DNA of 64,000 nt from Seonamhaeicola aphaedonensis. GTDB taxonomy: Bacteria; Bacteroidota; Bacteroidia; Flavobacteriales; Flavobacteriaceae. Shown here piece after piece: positions 43,265-51,442 of this stretch (position 1 is its first letter; each line of letters begins with the position of its first letter). The DNA is taken from the NCBI RefSeq assembly GCF_003386195.1, contig NZ_QRDX01000001.1:62001-126000 (forward strand), given 5' to 3'. The notes under the pieces were generated by a model. The model did not search any database, was not told where the DNA came from, and saw only the letters and a list, made by a program, of their open reading frames with translations. The position numbers and the translations under genes are program-made.

Positions 43265-44083
43265 ATGATAGAAATAAAAACCAGAGCTGAAATTGAAATA
43301 ATGCGCGAAAGTGCTCTCATTGTATCAAAAACATTAGGAATATTAGCAAAGGAAATCAAACCAGGCGTTACCACATTGCAATTAGATAAGATTGCAGAAG
43401 AACATATCAGAGATCATGGTGCTGAACCTGGTTTTTTAGGATTATATGATTTCCCCAACACACTTTGCATGAGCCCAAATGAACAAGTAGTTCACGGGAT
43501 TCCTAATGCCACTCCTCTTGAAGAAGGTGACATTATTTCTATTGACTGTGGTGCATTAAAAAACGGTTTTTATGGTGACCATGCCTATACATTTGCCATT
43601 GGAGATATTGATCCTAAGGTTGAAAAGCTCTTGAAAGTAACCAAAGAATCTTTATACATTGGTATAAGAGAGTTTAAGTTAAATAACCGAGTTGGTGATG
43701 TTGGTTATGCCATTCAACAATATTGTGAAGCGCATGGATATGGGGTTGTAAGGGAGTTAGTTGGACATGGGCTTGGAAAAAAAATGCATGAAGACCCTGA
43801 AATGCCAAATTATGGTAGACGAGGCAAGGGAAAAAAATTTATTGAAGGTATGGTAGTTGCCATAGAACCTATGATAAATATGGGTACGCACAGAATCAAA
43901 CAACATAGAGACGGTTGGACAATAACTACTTTAGATAAAAAACCAAGTGCTCATTTTGAACATAATGTAGCGCTTGTAGATGGAAAACCAGAATTACTTT
44001 CAACATTTGCTTATATCTATGATGCTCTGGGTATAAAGAGTGATGAAGAAGCCGAATTTCGTCAAGAAGCACTTGTGCTTTAA
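43265..44083 (+). CDS. map: Type I methionine aminopeptidase
   Basis: Removes the N-terminal methionine from nascent proteins; 272 residues. The five metal ligands are recognisable: Asp in SIDCGALKNGFYGDHAYTF (two), His in ELVGHGLGKKMHEDP, Glu in VVAIEPMINMG and Glu in FEHNVALVDG. FLGLYDFPNTLCMSPNEQVVHGIP is typical of type I enzymes. It is followed after 5 bases by a methyltransferase gene and then a DUF423 gene, probably one transcript. Confidence 0.96.
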   Translation: MIEIKTRAEIEIMRESALIVSKTLGILAKEIKPGVTTLQLDKIAEEHIRDHGAEPGFLGLYDFPNTLCMSPNEQVVHGIPNATPLEEGDIISIDCGALKNGFYGDHAYTFAIGDIDPKVEKLLKVTKESLYIGIREFKLNNRVGDVGYAIQQYCEAHGYGVVRELVGHGLGKKMHEDPEMPNYGRRGKGKKFIEGMVVAIEPMINMGTHRIKQHRDGWTITTLDKKPSAHFEHNVALVDGKPELLSTFAYIYDALGIKSDEEAEFRQEALVL

Positions 44084-44088
44084 ATACA

Positions 44089-44856
44089 ATGAAACAACTT
44101 TTCAAGATTGTATTAAATATTATCCCAAGACCTGTATTAATTAGGTTAAGTTATATTTTTCGTCCGGTTTTAGCACTCTTTTTAAAAGGTAATACATATA
44201 CAGACCCAATAGATGGTAAAAAATTTAAAACTTTTTTACCTTATGGCTATGGCACCCAGAGAAATAATGTCTTATCGCCTTCTACACTCTCTTTGGAACG
44301 TCACCGATTACTGTGGTTGTACTTGAAGAATGAAACTAATTTTTTTAAAACCCATTTAAAAGTTTTACACTTTGCTCCTGAACAAGCTTTTTACAAACGA
44401 TTCAGGAAAATGACACATTTAGATTATGTGACAACCGACTTAAATTCACCTTTAGCTGATGTAAAAGCAGATATTTGTAATTTACCTTTTGATGATGATG
44501 TGTTTGATGTAATTCTATGTAACCATGTTTTAGAACATATCCCTAATGATACCAAAGCCATGCAAGAATTATTCCGGGTAATGAAAAGTGGTGGCTGGGG
44601 CATTTTTCAAATACCACAGGATTTAAATAGAGAAGAAACTTTTGAAAACAATAACATCACAGACAAAAAAGAACGTGCTAAAATTTTTGGACAATACGAT
44701 CATGTTAGGGTCTATGGGCGTGATTATTTTGAAAAACTAAGACGCATTGGTTTTAAAGTTGAAGAAGTAGATTATACCTCTAATTTTTCAGATGACGATA
44801 TTTACAAATATTGTCTAGCCAAAGGTGAAATAATTCCTGTAGTGTTTAAACCTTAA
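44089..44856 (+). CDS. Class I SAM-dependent methyltransferase
   Basis: A 255-residue methyltransferase of the methyltransferase-11 type. The core is seen as VLHFAPEQAFYKRF, LDYVTTDLNSPLADVKADICNLPFDDDVFDVILCNHVLEHIPND and ELFRVMKSGGWGIFQIP. The first SAM loop is FAPE rather than the usual GxGxG, a variant found in a related group. An N-terminal hydrophobic stretch (residues 1-35) may associate with the membrane. The substrate is unknown. It sits between map and the DUF423 gene, with gaps of 5 and 1 bases. Confidence 0.85.
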   Translation: MKQLFKIVLNIIPRPVLIRLSYIFRPVLALFLKGNTYTDPIDGKKFKTFLPYGYGTQRNNVLSPSTLSLERHRLLWLYLKNETNFFKTHLKVLHFAPEQAFYKRFRKMTHLDYVTTDLNSPLADVKADICNLPFDDDVFDVILCNHVLEHIPNDTKAMQELFRVMKSGGWGIFQIPQDLNREETFENNNITDKKERAKIFGQYDHVRVYGRDYFEKLRRIGFKVEEVDYTSNFSDDDIYKYCLAKGEIIPVVFKP

Positions 44857-44857
44857 T

Positions 44858-45223
44858 ATGGAACAACAAATAATCATTACTGCCACCATTTTTGGAGCAC
44901 TATCCATAATTTTTGGAGCTTTTGGAGCGCATGTATTAAAAAACATCTTATCAAGTGAACAGCAAACAAGTTTTGAAACTGGAGTGAAATACCAAATGTA
45001 TCACGCCATTGTTTTATTGTTACTTGGGTTTAACCCTAAATATGCTTCAATTCCTATTTACTGGTGTTTTACATTAGGTATCTTATGCTTTTCTTTTAGT
45101 ATTTACGGTTTGGTGATATCCAGTACAAAAGGAAATAAAATGAAGTTTTTAGGACCAATAACGCCTCTGGGTGGAATACTTTTAGTTATTGGATGGATTT
45201 TACTTTTAATTGAGGCTTTTTAG
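44858..45223 (+). CDS. DUF423 membrane protein
   Basis: A 121-residue inner-membrane protein with four hydrophobic segments. The N-terminal pattern ATIFGALSIIFGAFGAHVLKNIL and GVKYQMYHAIVLLLLG are diagnostic of the DUF423 family (E. coli YgdD type). Function unknown. Last gene of the map transcript, convergent with apbE at 4 bases. Confidence 0.9.
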   Translation: MEQQIIITATIFGALSIIFGAFGAHVLKNILSSEQQTSFETGVKYQMYHAIVLLLLGFNPKYASIPIYWCFTLGILCFSFSIYGLVISSTKGNKMKFLGPITPLGGILLVIGWILLLIEAF

Positions 45224-45227
45224 AAAG

Positions 45228-46202
45228 TTATTCAGGAAACTGGTTTAAAGACAAAGTCTCAAACGCCTGCTTTTCATTTTCAAAAATTAAAAAAACTTTA
45301 AGTTCTGGATGGGTTGCTAAAAATGTTTTTACTTTTTCAATACCCATGGTTTTAAAAGCCGTAGCATATGCATCAGCAGTCATACAGTCTTGGGCTATTA
45401 CAGAGATACTCAATAAGTTTGTTTTACTTGGATAACCTGTTTTCGTGTCTATAATATGCGAATAGCGATTACCATTTGAATCAATCTTAAATTTTCTATA
45501 GGTGCCAGAGGTTGCCATGGCAGCATCTTTTAATTTAATGGCCTTTAAAATAGATTGACTCCCATCAAAATGTGGTTCTTCAACACCAACCGTCCACATA
45601 GATTGTTTATCCAAATTCTCTCCTTTTGCCCTTATTTCACCTCCTATTTCTACTAAATAATTATTAACATTTTTACTTTCTAAAAATTCACCAATAACAT
45701 CTACTCCGTAACCTTTTGCAATAGCATTAAAATCAATAAAGGTCTCTTTAGGTTTAATAATATTTTTATGAACCCGCTTTACTTTATTTAACCCAACTGA
45801 ATGCATTAAACTATCAATTTTTAAGCTATCCAATTCAGAAATTGTTCCTTCAGGCCCAAAACTCCAAGCGTTTACAACAGCTCCAATAGTTGGATCAAAA
45901 GCGCCATTTGTTTCATTGTAAATTTCAAAAGATTTCTCTAAAACCCTTTTAAAATGATTATCAATAGATGTTATTTCATTTCTATTTAACTTTGAAATAT
46001 CAGAATCTACTTGATAGGTAGACATCGATTTGTTGACAACATAAAACAAGCTATCAAATTGCTTTTGGTAATTATCTCTGGAATTATAAATAATAGTATA
46101 AGAAGTGCCAAAAACCACCCCAGATATTTTAGTGTTCTTGGTCGTTTGATTACATCCTAATAAAAAAAAACCAATAAATAAGTAAATAATAAACCTCTTC
46201 AT
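45228..46202 (-). CDS. apbE: FAD:protein FMN transferase (ApbE), lipoprotein
   Basis: A 324-residue lipoprotein (lipobox LLGC, Cys17) that attaches FMN covalently to threonines of target proteins, here presumably NqrB and NqrC. Family features are the SYQVDSDISKLNR region, DPTIGAVVNAWSFG, the magnesium/FAD-binding DFNAIAKGYGVDVI and the C-terminal MATSGTYRKF with SHIIDTKTGYP. It works on the periplasmic face of the membrane. It is the downstream partner of the small 125-residue gene (1-base gap) on the minus strand, but is separated from nqrF by two plus-strand genes. Confidence 0.93.
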   Translation of the reverse strand: MKRFIIYLFIGFFLLGCNQTTKNTKISGVVFGTSYTIIYNSRDNYQKQFDSLFYVVNKSMSTYQVDSDISKLNRNEITSIDNHFKRVLEKSFEIYNETNGAFDPTIGAVVNAWSFGPEGTISELDSLKIDSLMHSVGLNKVKRVHKNIIKPKETFIDFNAIAKGYGVDVIGEFLESKNVNNYLVEIGGEIRAKGENLDKQSMWTVGVEEPHFDGSQSILKAIKLKDAAMATSGTYRKFKIDSNGNRYSHIIDTKTGYPSKTNLLSISVIAQDCMTADAYATAFKTMGIEKVKTFLATHPELKVFLIFENEKQAFETLSLNQFPE

Positions 46203-46203
46203 T

Positions 46204-46581
46204 CTAATTAAAGTTAGTATCCAACACCTGAATACCGTTATATTCTAACAAATAATCTTCATGTAAATACACTGGTAAATTTTCACCATTAGGGTTACCT
46301 AAACCCACACCAGCATATAAAACTTTTGCATCTTTCTCTCTAGCATGTTTTTTAAAAGTTTCCATCCAAACTACATCATAGTTATTAGGATTATCGGGCA
46401 ATATAACTGCTTTTACAATAACAAAATAGTATTGGCTAGTTTTATCAATACAAACAAATTGTGGGTGTTTTTTTAATTGGCTATTAACCGCAATAAATTC
46501 AAAACCACGTTCCTCCAAATCTTTTCCAACATGGTTCATGGCTAAATTATGTAATTCCTGTTCGGTAAGTGCTTTACTCAT
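46204..46581 (-). CDS. Conserved small protein upstream of apbE
   Basis: A 125-residue soluble protein with no signal peptide and no motif I recognise. It has an N-terminal helix (ALTEQELHNLAMNHVGKDLEERG), then strands FEFIAVNSQL and PQFVCIDKTSQYYFVIVKAVI, and ends with YLLEYNGIQVLDTNFN. The fold resembles a small alpha/beta restriction-endonuclease-like or NTF2-like shape, but this is a guess. It starts one transcript with apbE, with a -7 box at its start codon. The link with apbE suggests a role in Nqr or flavoprotein assembly. Automated annotation sometimes labels such neighbours as NqrF; there is no 2Fe-2S or FAD domain to support that. Confidence 0.6.
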   Translation of the reverse strand: MSKALTEQELHNLAMNHVGKDLEERGFEFIAVNSQLKKHPQFVCIDKTSQYYFVIVKAVILPDNPNNYDVVWMETFKKHAREKDAKVLYAGVGLGNPNGENLPVYLHEDYLLEYNGIQVLDTNFN

Positions 46582-46585
46582 AAAG

Positions 46586-46593
46586 CAAAAATA
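46586..46593 (-). promoter_or_regulatory. -7 promoter box for the small gene-apbE unit
   Basis: On the minus strand TATTTTTG (46593-46586) matches TAnnTTTG. It lies only 4 bases before the ATG at 46581, implying an almost leaderless message. Confidence 0.35.
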
Positions 46594-46661
46594 CCACTTA
46601 TAATACTTGTTAAAAAATTGCTTAACTTTAAAGTGTTGCTAATTTTTTAAAATTTCATGCT

Positions 46662-47108
46662 ATGAAAACTACTACACGTTTTGAAAGTGCCATAAAAAAG
46701 ATGTATACTGCTTTTCATAACAACAAATTGAATCCTGAATGTTGTAAGCAATGTGCCGTTGGTAATATTTTAGACAATAATGATAGTTGGAAATATCTCT
46801 CTGATGATCATGGTGCTTTACAACTTAGCTATATAGGAAAAATACATCAAGGTTTAGGGCGTAAATTTAATGGTTATTCTCCTCTAGAATTACTACAAAT
46901 TGAAATGACATTTTTAAGAGCCTGCGGATACCAATTACCGCTTCATCATAAAAATAAAAAACCCAAAAACCCTACGAATAAAGATTTACTTTTTAACGGA
47001 CTTACGAAAACCATTGAACTTTTATGTGAACTTGATAATATTCCAAATGTTATGGATTATCAAAACTTGTTTAAATTTAAAAAAAGCATTTCGATTCAAT
47101 TACAATAG
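46662..47108 (+). CDS. Conserved Cys-containing small protein near Nqr genes
   Basis: A 148-residue soluble protein. Near the N-terminus is a cysteine cluster, ECCKQCAVGN (about residues 26-35), with a further Cys in RACGYQLP and one in ELLCELDN. The mid part (IHQGLGRKFNGYSPLELLQIEMTFLRACGYQLPLHHKNKKPKNP) looks helical and basic. I recognise it as a conserved flavobacterial family without a known function. The Cys pattern could hold a metal or iron-sulfur centre. Its neighbours are the apbE unit (divergent) and a cytochrome c gene downstream. Confidence 0.6.
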   Translation: MKTTTRFESAIKKMYTAFHNNKLNPECCKQCAVGNILDNNDSWKYLSDDHGALQLSYIGKIHQGLGRKFNGYSPLELLQIEMTFLRACGYQLPLHHKNKKPKNPTNKDLLFNGLTKTIELLCELDNIPNVMDYQNLFKFKKSISIQLQ

Positions 47109-47193
47109 TGTAAATTTTAATTTCAACAAAAAATAGTATTTTTATAAGCACCCTTTTCCTACTGACTTACCTACTATATAAAACCAACCAAAA

Positions 47194-47766
47194 ATGAAAA
47201 ACCATATTATTTTGATAGTTGCTTGTTTTCTAATTCTAGTGGCATGTAACTCAAAAAAAGAAGAGCAAAAAACCTATGAATCTGTTAGCGAAAATTCTGT
47301 TGATCCCATAAAGCGAGGTGAAGAACTTGTTAACGCTATTGGCTGTCATGATTGCCACACACCCAAAACATTTGGTGAGAAGGGCATAGAACTAGATTTT
47401 AGCAGATTACTATCGGGGCATCCCGCTGATGAAGCACTAGCTCCTTTTGACGAAAATACTGCTAAATCTTATATACTTTTCAATATGGGATTAACAGCAG
47501 CTACAGGACCATGGGGCACCTCTTACGCTGCCAATTTAACACCAGACGATACTGGTATAGGAACATGGACAGAGGAACAGTTTCTAAACGCCATTAAAAA
47601 AGGGTTATACAAGGGACTAGAAGGCAGTAGACCTATATTACCCCCAATGCCTTGGCAGTCTTACAGAAATTTACCAGATGATGATTTGAAAGCCATATTT
47701 GCTTACCTGAAAAGTATAAAAGCAATAGAGAATATTGTTCCTGCATATATGCCTCCTAATCAATAA
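47194..47766 (+). CDS. Mono-haem cytochrome c lipoprotein
   Basis: A 190-residue lipoprotein (lipobox LVAC, Cys18) with one haem-binding motif CHDCH (Cys51, Cys54, His55). Met residues in the C-terminal half (ILPPMPWQSY, AYMPPNQ) could supply the sixth ligand. The GIGTWTEEQFLNAIKKG segment is typical of diheme-related c-type domains that partner dehydrogenases. It would carry electrons in the periplasm. Its donor and acceptor are unknown; it is convergent with the nqr operon, which does not need a cytochrome. Confidence 0.85.
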   Translation: MKNHIILIVACFLILVACNSKKEEQKTYESVSENSVDPIKRGEELVNAIGCHDCHTPKTFGEKGIELDFSRLLSGHPADEALAPFDENTAKSYILFNMGLTAATGPWGTSYAANLTPDDTGIGTWTEEQFLNAIKKGLYKGLEGSRPILPPMPWQSYRNLPDDDLKAIFAYLKSIKAIENIVPAYMPPNQ

Positions 47767-47795
47767 TTATAAGTTTATATTTTTTCTACATAAAT

Positions 47796-47825
47796 AAAAA
47801 ACCAACTCAATGAGTTGGTTTTTTT
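47796..47825. terminator. Bidirectional terminator between cytochrome c and nqrF
   Basis: AAAAAACCAACTC and GAGTTGGTTTTTT form a 13-base stem (47796-47824) with a 3-base loop. A and T runs flank it, so it can end both the cytochrome c transcript and the nqr operon. Confidence 0.85.
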
Positions 47826-47865
47826 ATCAATATGTGCTAAAAAAGTTCAGCATGATATAACATGT

Positions 47866-49176
47866 CTATCCTCCAAAGTCATCAAATCTGATATTCTCAT
47901 CTGGAATACCAAAATCTTCTCCCATTTTTTGAACAGCTTTGTTCATTAATGGTGGCCCACAGAAGTATAACTCGATATCTTCTGGGGCTTCATGATGGTT
48001 AAGATAATTATCAATAACACAATTATGAATGAACCCAACAAAACCATCTCCTTCTTTATCATGAATGTCTTTTTTTACCTTCCAATTATCTTCTGGCAAA
48101 GGCTCAGACAATGCTAAAAAGAACTTAAAATTAGGGAACTTACGCTCTAACTCATAGAAATGTTCTAAGTAGAATAACTCTCTTTTAGAACGACCTCCAT
48201 ACCAATAAGTCACCGTTCTTCCAGTTTCTAATGTTTTAAATAAGTGGTATAAGTGTGAACGCATTGGTGCCATACCTGCTCCACCACCTACGTATAACAT
48301 TTCGGCATCAGACTCATTAATAAAGAACTCTCCATAAGGTCCAGAAATGGTTACTTTGTCACCAGGCTTTCTTGAGAAAATATACGAAGAGGCTATTCCT
48401 GGATTTACATCCATCCAACCATTTTTGGCTCTATCCCATGGTGGCGTTGCAATACGAACATTCAACATAATATCGCGTCCCTCTGCAGGATAAGAAGCCA
48501 TAGAGTAAGCTCTCTCAACAACATCATCATTCTTCATTACTAAAGGCCAAAGATTGAACTTATCCCACTCTTCTTTGAATTTATCTGGAGTTTCATGCTC
48601 CTCTGGATGCGCTGTAATATCAATATCAGAATATTTAATCTCACATTGCGGAATTTCAATCTGGATATACCCTCCTGCTTTATAGTTCATATCTTCTGGA
48701 ATACGCACTACAAACTCTTTAATAAAAGATGCCACATTGTAATTACGCACTACTTCTGCCTCCCATTTTTTAATACCAAAAACCTCCTCTGGTATGGTGA
48801 TATCCATATCTTGTTTTACCTTCACCTGACATGCTAAACGAGCTCCGTGTTGTAACTCTTTGCGCGTAAAATGAGGTGTCTCTGTTGGAAGCGCTTCACC
48901 TCCACCAGCGTGAACATGACACTCACATTGAATACAAGTTCCACCACCACCACAAGCCGATGGCAAAAAGATTTTCTGGTTTCCTAAAGTAGATAACAAG
49001 CTACCACCAGAAGGTACTTCTATTTCTTTTTCACCATTAATTTTAATCTTTACAGGTCCAGATGGTGCTAACTTTTGTTTTACAAATAGTAACAAACCAA
49101 CCAACGCAAGTGTTAACACTAAAAACGCTGTTACCGTTGCTACAATGACTCCTGTTGTACTAGCTAATAATATCAT
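47866..49176 (-). CDS. nqrF: Na+-translocating NADH:quinone reductase subunit F
   Basis: The NADH-oxidising subunit, 436 residues. One N-terminal transmembrane helix (about 10-32) is followed by a plant-type [2Fe-2S] domain with Cys75, Cys81, Cys84 and Cys116. The ferredoxin-reductase module comes next: FAD motif RAYSMASYP, NADH-binding YVGGGAGMAPMRS and C-terminal CGPPLMNKAV. It passes electrons from NADH via FAD and 2Fe-2S to the membrane subunits. Last gene of nqrABCDEF, one base after nqrE. Confidence 0.97.
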   Translation of the reverse strand: MILLASTTGVIVATVTAFLVLTLALVGLLLFVKQKLAPSGPVKIKINGEKEIEVPSGGSLLSTLGNQKIFLPSACGGGGTCIQCECHVHAGGGEALPTETPHFTRKELQHGARLACQVKVKQDMDITIPEEVFGIKKWEAEVVRNYNVASFIKEFVVRIPEDMNYKAGGYIQIEIPQCEIKYSDIDITAHPEEHETPDKFKEEWDKFNLWPLVMKNDDVVERAYSMASYPAEGRDIMLNVRIATPPWDRAKNGWMDVNPGIASSYIFSRKPGDKVTISGPYGEFFINESDAEMLYVGGGAGMAPMRSHLYHLFKTLETGRTVTYWYGGRSKRELFYLEHFYELERKFPNFKFFLALSEPLPEDNWKVKKDIHDKEGDGFVGFIHNCVIDNYLNHHEAPEDIELYFCGPPLMNKAVQKMGEDFGIPDENIRFDDFGG

Positions 49177-49177
49177 G

Positions 49178-49930
49178 TTACTCTACTACTTTTATTGTGT
49201 TATCAGCAATGCTTTGACTATGCTCAGCACCAGTTTCTTTTTTAATCGCTTCTTTTTCTGCCTCTATTCTCTCTACTACTTCAGGAGTTTCCTTTTTAGA
49301 TTCTTCATCTCCTCCAGTTAACATACCACCAAAGCTCATAAATCCGATAGCCATTAAACCAGTAATAATAAATGTAATTCCCAATCCTCTCAATGCAGGT
49401 GGTACATTTGAATATCTTATCTTTTCACGAATGGCTGCTATGGCTAAAATAGCTAAAAACCACCCTATACCAGAACCTAAGCCATATGTGGTAGCCAAAC
49501 CAATAGTTGGAATCTCTCGAGATTGCATAAATAACGAACCTCCCAAAATAGCACAGTTTACAGCTATAAGTGGTAAAAAGATTCCAAGTGAGTTATAAAG
49601 TGCTGGAGCAAATTTCTCAACTATGATTTCAACTAATTGCACCATGGTAGCAATGGTAGCAATGAACATAATAAATGATAAGAAACTTAAATCGTATGAT
49701 GCATATTCTGCGCCTAACCATTTTCCTAAAGCTCCTGGTTGTAATATGTACTGGTCTAGTAACCAGTTTAAAGGCACCGTAACAACTAATACAAATATAA
49801 CTGCAGCACCAAGACCAACTGCTGTTGATACTTTTTTAGATACTGCTAGGTAAGAGCACATTCCTAAGAACGTAGCAAATACCATGTTGTCTATAAATAT
49901 TGATTTAAAAAATAATTCTAAATGTTCCAT
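49178..49930 (-). CDS. nqrE: Na+-translocating NADH:quinone reductase subunit E
   Basis: Integral membrane subunit with six hydrophobic helices and two of the four Cys that hold the intramembrane iron centre: Cys25 (GMCSYLAV) and Cys126 (AVNCAILGG). At 250 residues it is about 50 longer than the well-studied Vibrio protein. The extra part is a C-terminal charged tail ([23 protein letters not shown] and on), which should be cytoplasmic or periplasmic coil. It pairs structurally with NqrD, from whose gene it is separated by a 54-base spacer containing GGGTTTTGGGT. Confidence 0.96.
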   Translation of the reverse strand: MEHLELFFKSIFIDNMVFATFLGMCSYLAVSKKVSTAVGLGAAVIFVLVVTVPLNWLLDQYILQPGALGKWLGAEYASYDLSFLSFIMFIATIATMVQLVEIIVEKFAPALYNSLGIFLPLIAVNCAILGGSLFMQSREIPTIGLATTYGLGSGIGWFLAILAIAAIREKIRYSNVPPALRGLGITFIITGLMAIGFMSFGGMLTGGDEESKKETPEVVERIEAEKEAIKKETGAEHSQSIADNTIKVVE

Positions 49931-49984
49931 ATTTTAAGGTTTTGGGTTTTGGGTAAGAGGCTAAACCTAATACCTAACACCTTT

Positions 49985-50632
49985 TTAATGATCTTCTATT
50001 AATGCTTTGTTTCTGGTACGTTGTACCCAGATTATAACACCCACAACAATTAACGCCATTGGAGACAATAACATGAATCCATTATTTTCATATCCGATGG
50101 CATACAATCCTGTTTTTTCAATAGGATCTCCTAGAACTTTAAATCCAAGTAATGTTCCAGACCCTAACAATTCTCTAAAAAAACCAACAATAATTAGTAT
50201 GGCTCCATAACCTGCTGCATTTCCAATTCCATCTAAAAAGGAACGCCAAGGCCCATTACCTAGTGCAAATGCTTCAAAACGTCCCATGATAATACAGTTG
50301 GTGATGATTAAACCTACGAATACCGAGAGCGTTTTACTCAATTCGTAAGCAAAAGCTTTTAGTACTTGGTCTACTATAATAACCAAAGCAGCCACAACTA
50401 CCAATTGTACAATGATTCTAATTTTTGAAGGTATAATATTTCTCATTAAAGAGACTACCACGTTTCCAACTCCTAAAACAAACAACACAGATATAGACAT
50501 AACAATTGATGCCTTTAGTTCTGCAGTAATAGCCAATGCAGAACATATTCCTAAAACCTGTATGGTAATTGGGTTATTATCCGCTAATGGGTCGGTAATT
50601 AACTTTGTATCTTTTTTTGAAAGTAAGCCCAT
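49985..50632 (-). CDS. nqrD: Na+-translocating NADH:quinone reductase subunit D
   Basis: A 215-residue membrane subunit with six helices, homologous to NqrE in inverted topology. The conserved Cys30 (LGICSALAIT) and Cys113 (ITNCIIMGR) join those of NqrE to bind the iron or 2Fe-2S centre in the membrane. The length is normal. It is 3 bases downstream of nqrC and precedes nqrE in the operon. Confidence 0.97.
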   Translation of the reverse strand: MGLLSKKDTKLITDPLADNNPITIQVLGICSALAITAELKASIVMSISVLFVLGVGNVVVSLMRNIIPSKIRIIVQLVVVAALVIIVDQVLKAFAYELSKTLSVFVGLIITNCIIMGRFEAFALGNGPWRSFLDGIGNAAGYGAILIIVGFFRELLGSGTLLGFKVLGDPIEKTGLYAIGYENNGFMLLSPMALIVVGVIIWVQRTRNKALIEDH

Positions 50633-50635
50633 AGA

Positions 50636-51439
50636 TTAATTTGTTTTTTGAGATTTTAAACTATCGAAATAAGGTTTATACAACTTTAAATCGCTTTTTA
50701 TCATAGCTGTAACACCATCACCTGTTATTGTTGCTCCAGCAATAGCATCTATTTCATTATCTGTCTTATCTTCGTTTTTTGGGTCGGCATTTCCTTTTGC
50801 TATAGTAATTCCTTTAAAATCACCATTTTCAGCTAATAAATGCTCTCCTTCAAAATCATCCATAAAAAAACGCTGTTTAATATTTGCTCCTAAACCCGGT
50901 GTTTCTCCCTTATGATCAAAGTAAGCTCCTTGAACAACCATATTTTCATCTAGTGCTACATATCCCCATATAGCATCCCAAAGACCCTTTCCATAAATAG
51001 GGGCTACATAAACTTTTTTACCTTCTTTACTATTTCCAACAAATAGAGGAAGTAATCTAGACGAACCACTTTTAGCATTACTCTTTTGCTTTTTGATGTC
51101 AATTAAATATGGTTCTTTTCCGTTGTTAGCTTTCATGAACTCTTCACGAGTCATTGTGTTTACAACTTTACCGCCTTTAGACTCTAGAACCAATTGTTCA
51201 GCAACGTTCTTTGTAAAAAGTTCAGGCGCCTGGGTAGTAGCAACAAAGTTTGCACTACTTCCTTCATTTTCATTAATTCCCATAGCGTACAGAATGTTTT
51301 GTTGTTTTTCAATACGCTCATTATTATCTATTTTTGGTCTTAACGCAGAAGCAGTATAAGCTAATAGTCCACCAACTATTACCACCATTAATATGGCGAA
51401 TAGTACTGTATATAAATTTGAATCTGTTTTGTTACTCAT
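50636..51439 (-). CDS. nqrC: Na+-translocating NADH:quinone reductase subunit C
   Basis: A 267-residue subunit with one N-terminal membrane helix (about residues 9-31) and a periplasmic FMN domain. FMN is joined by ApbE to Thr237 in DAIAGATIT; the consensus motif is (S/T)GAT, and here the first position is Ala. Neighbouring family patterns GKGLWDAIWGYVALD and HKGETPGLGANI are intact. It is 3 bases downstream of nqrB and upstream of nqrD. Confidence 0.96.
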   Translation of the reverse strand: MSNKTDSNLYTVLFAILMVVIVGGLLAYTASALRPKIDNNERIEKQQNILYAMGINENEGSSANFVATTQAPELFTKNVAEQLVLESKGGKVVNTMTREEFMKANNGKEPYLIDIKKQKSNAKSGSSRLLPLFVGNSKEGKKVYVAPIYGKGLWDAIWGYVALDENMVVQGAYFDHKGETPGLGANIKQRFFMDDFEGEHLLAENGDFKGITIAKGNADPKNEDKTDNEIDAIAGATITGDGVTAMIKSDLKLYKPYFDSLKSQKTN

Positions 51440-51442
51440 AAC

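Noticed and set aside
46204-46581. Naming this gene as NqrF
   Set aside because: It lacks the 2Fe-2S cysteines and the FAD/NADH module; the true nqrF is at 47866-49176.
49931-49984. G-rich, telomere-like GGGTTTTGGGT spacer between nqrD and nqrE
   Set aside because: Only two units, with no sign of a quadruplex array or repeat expansion; treated as spacer drift.
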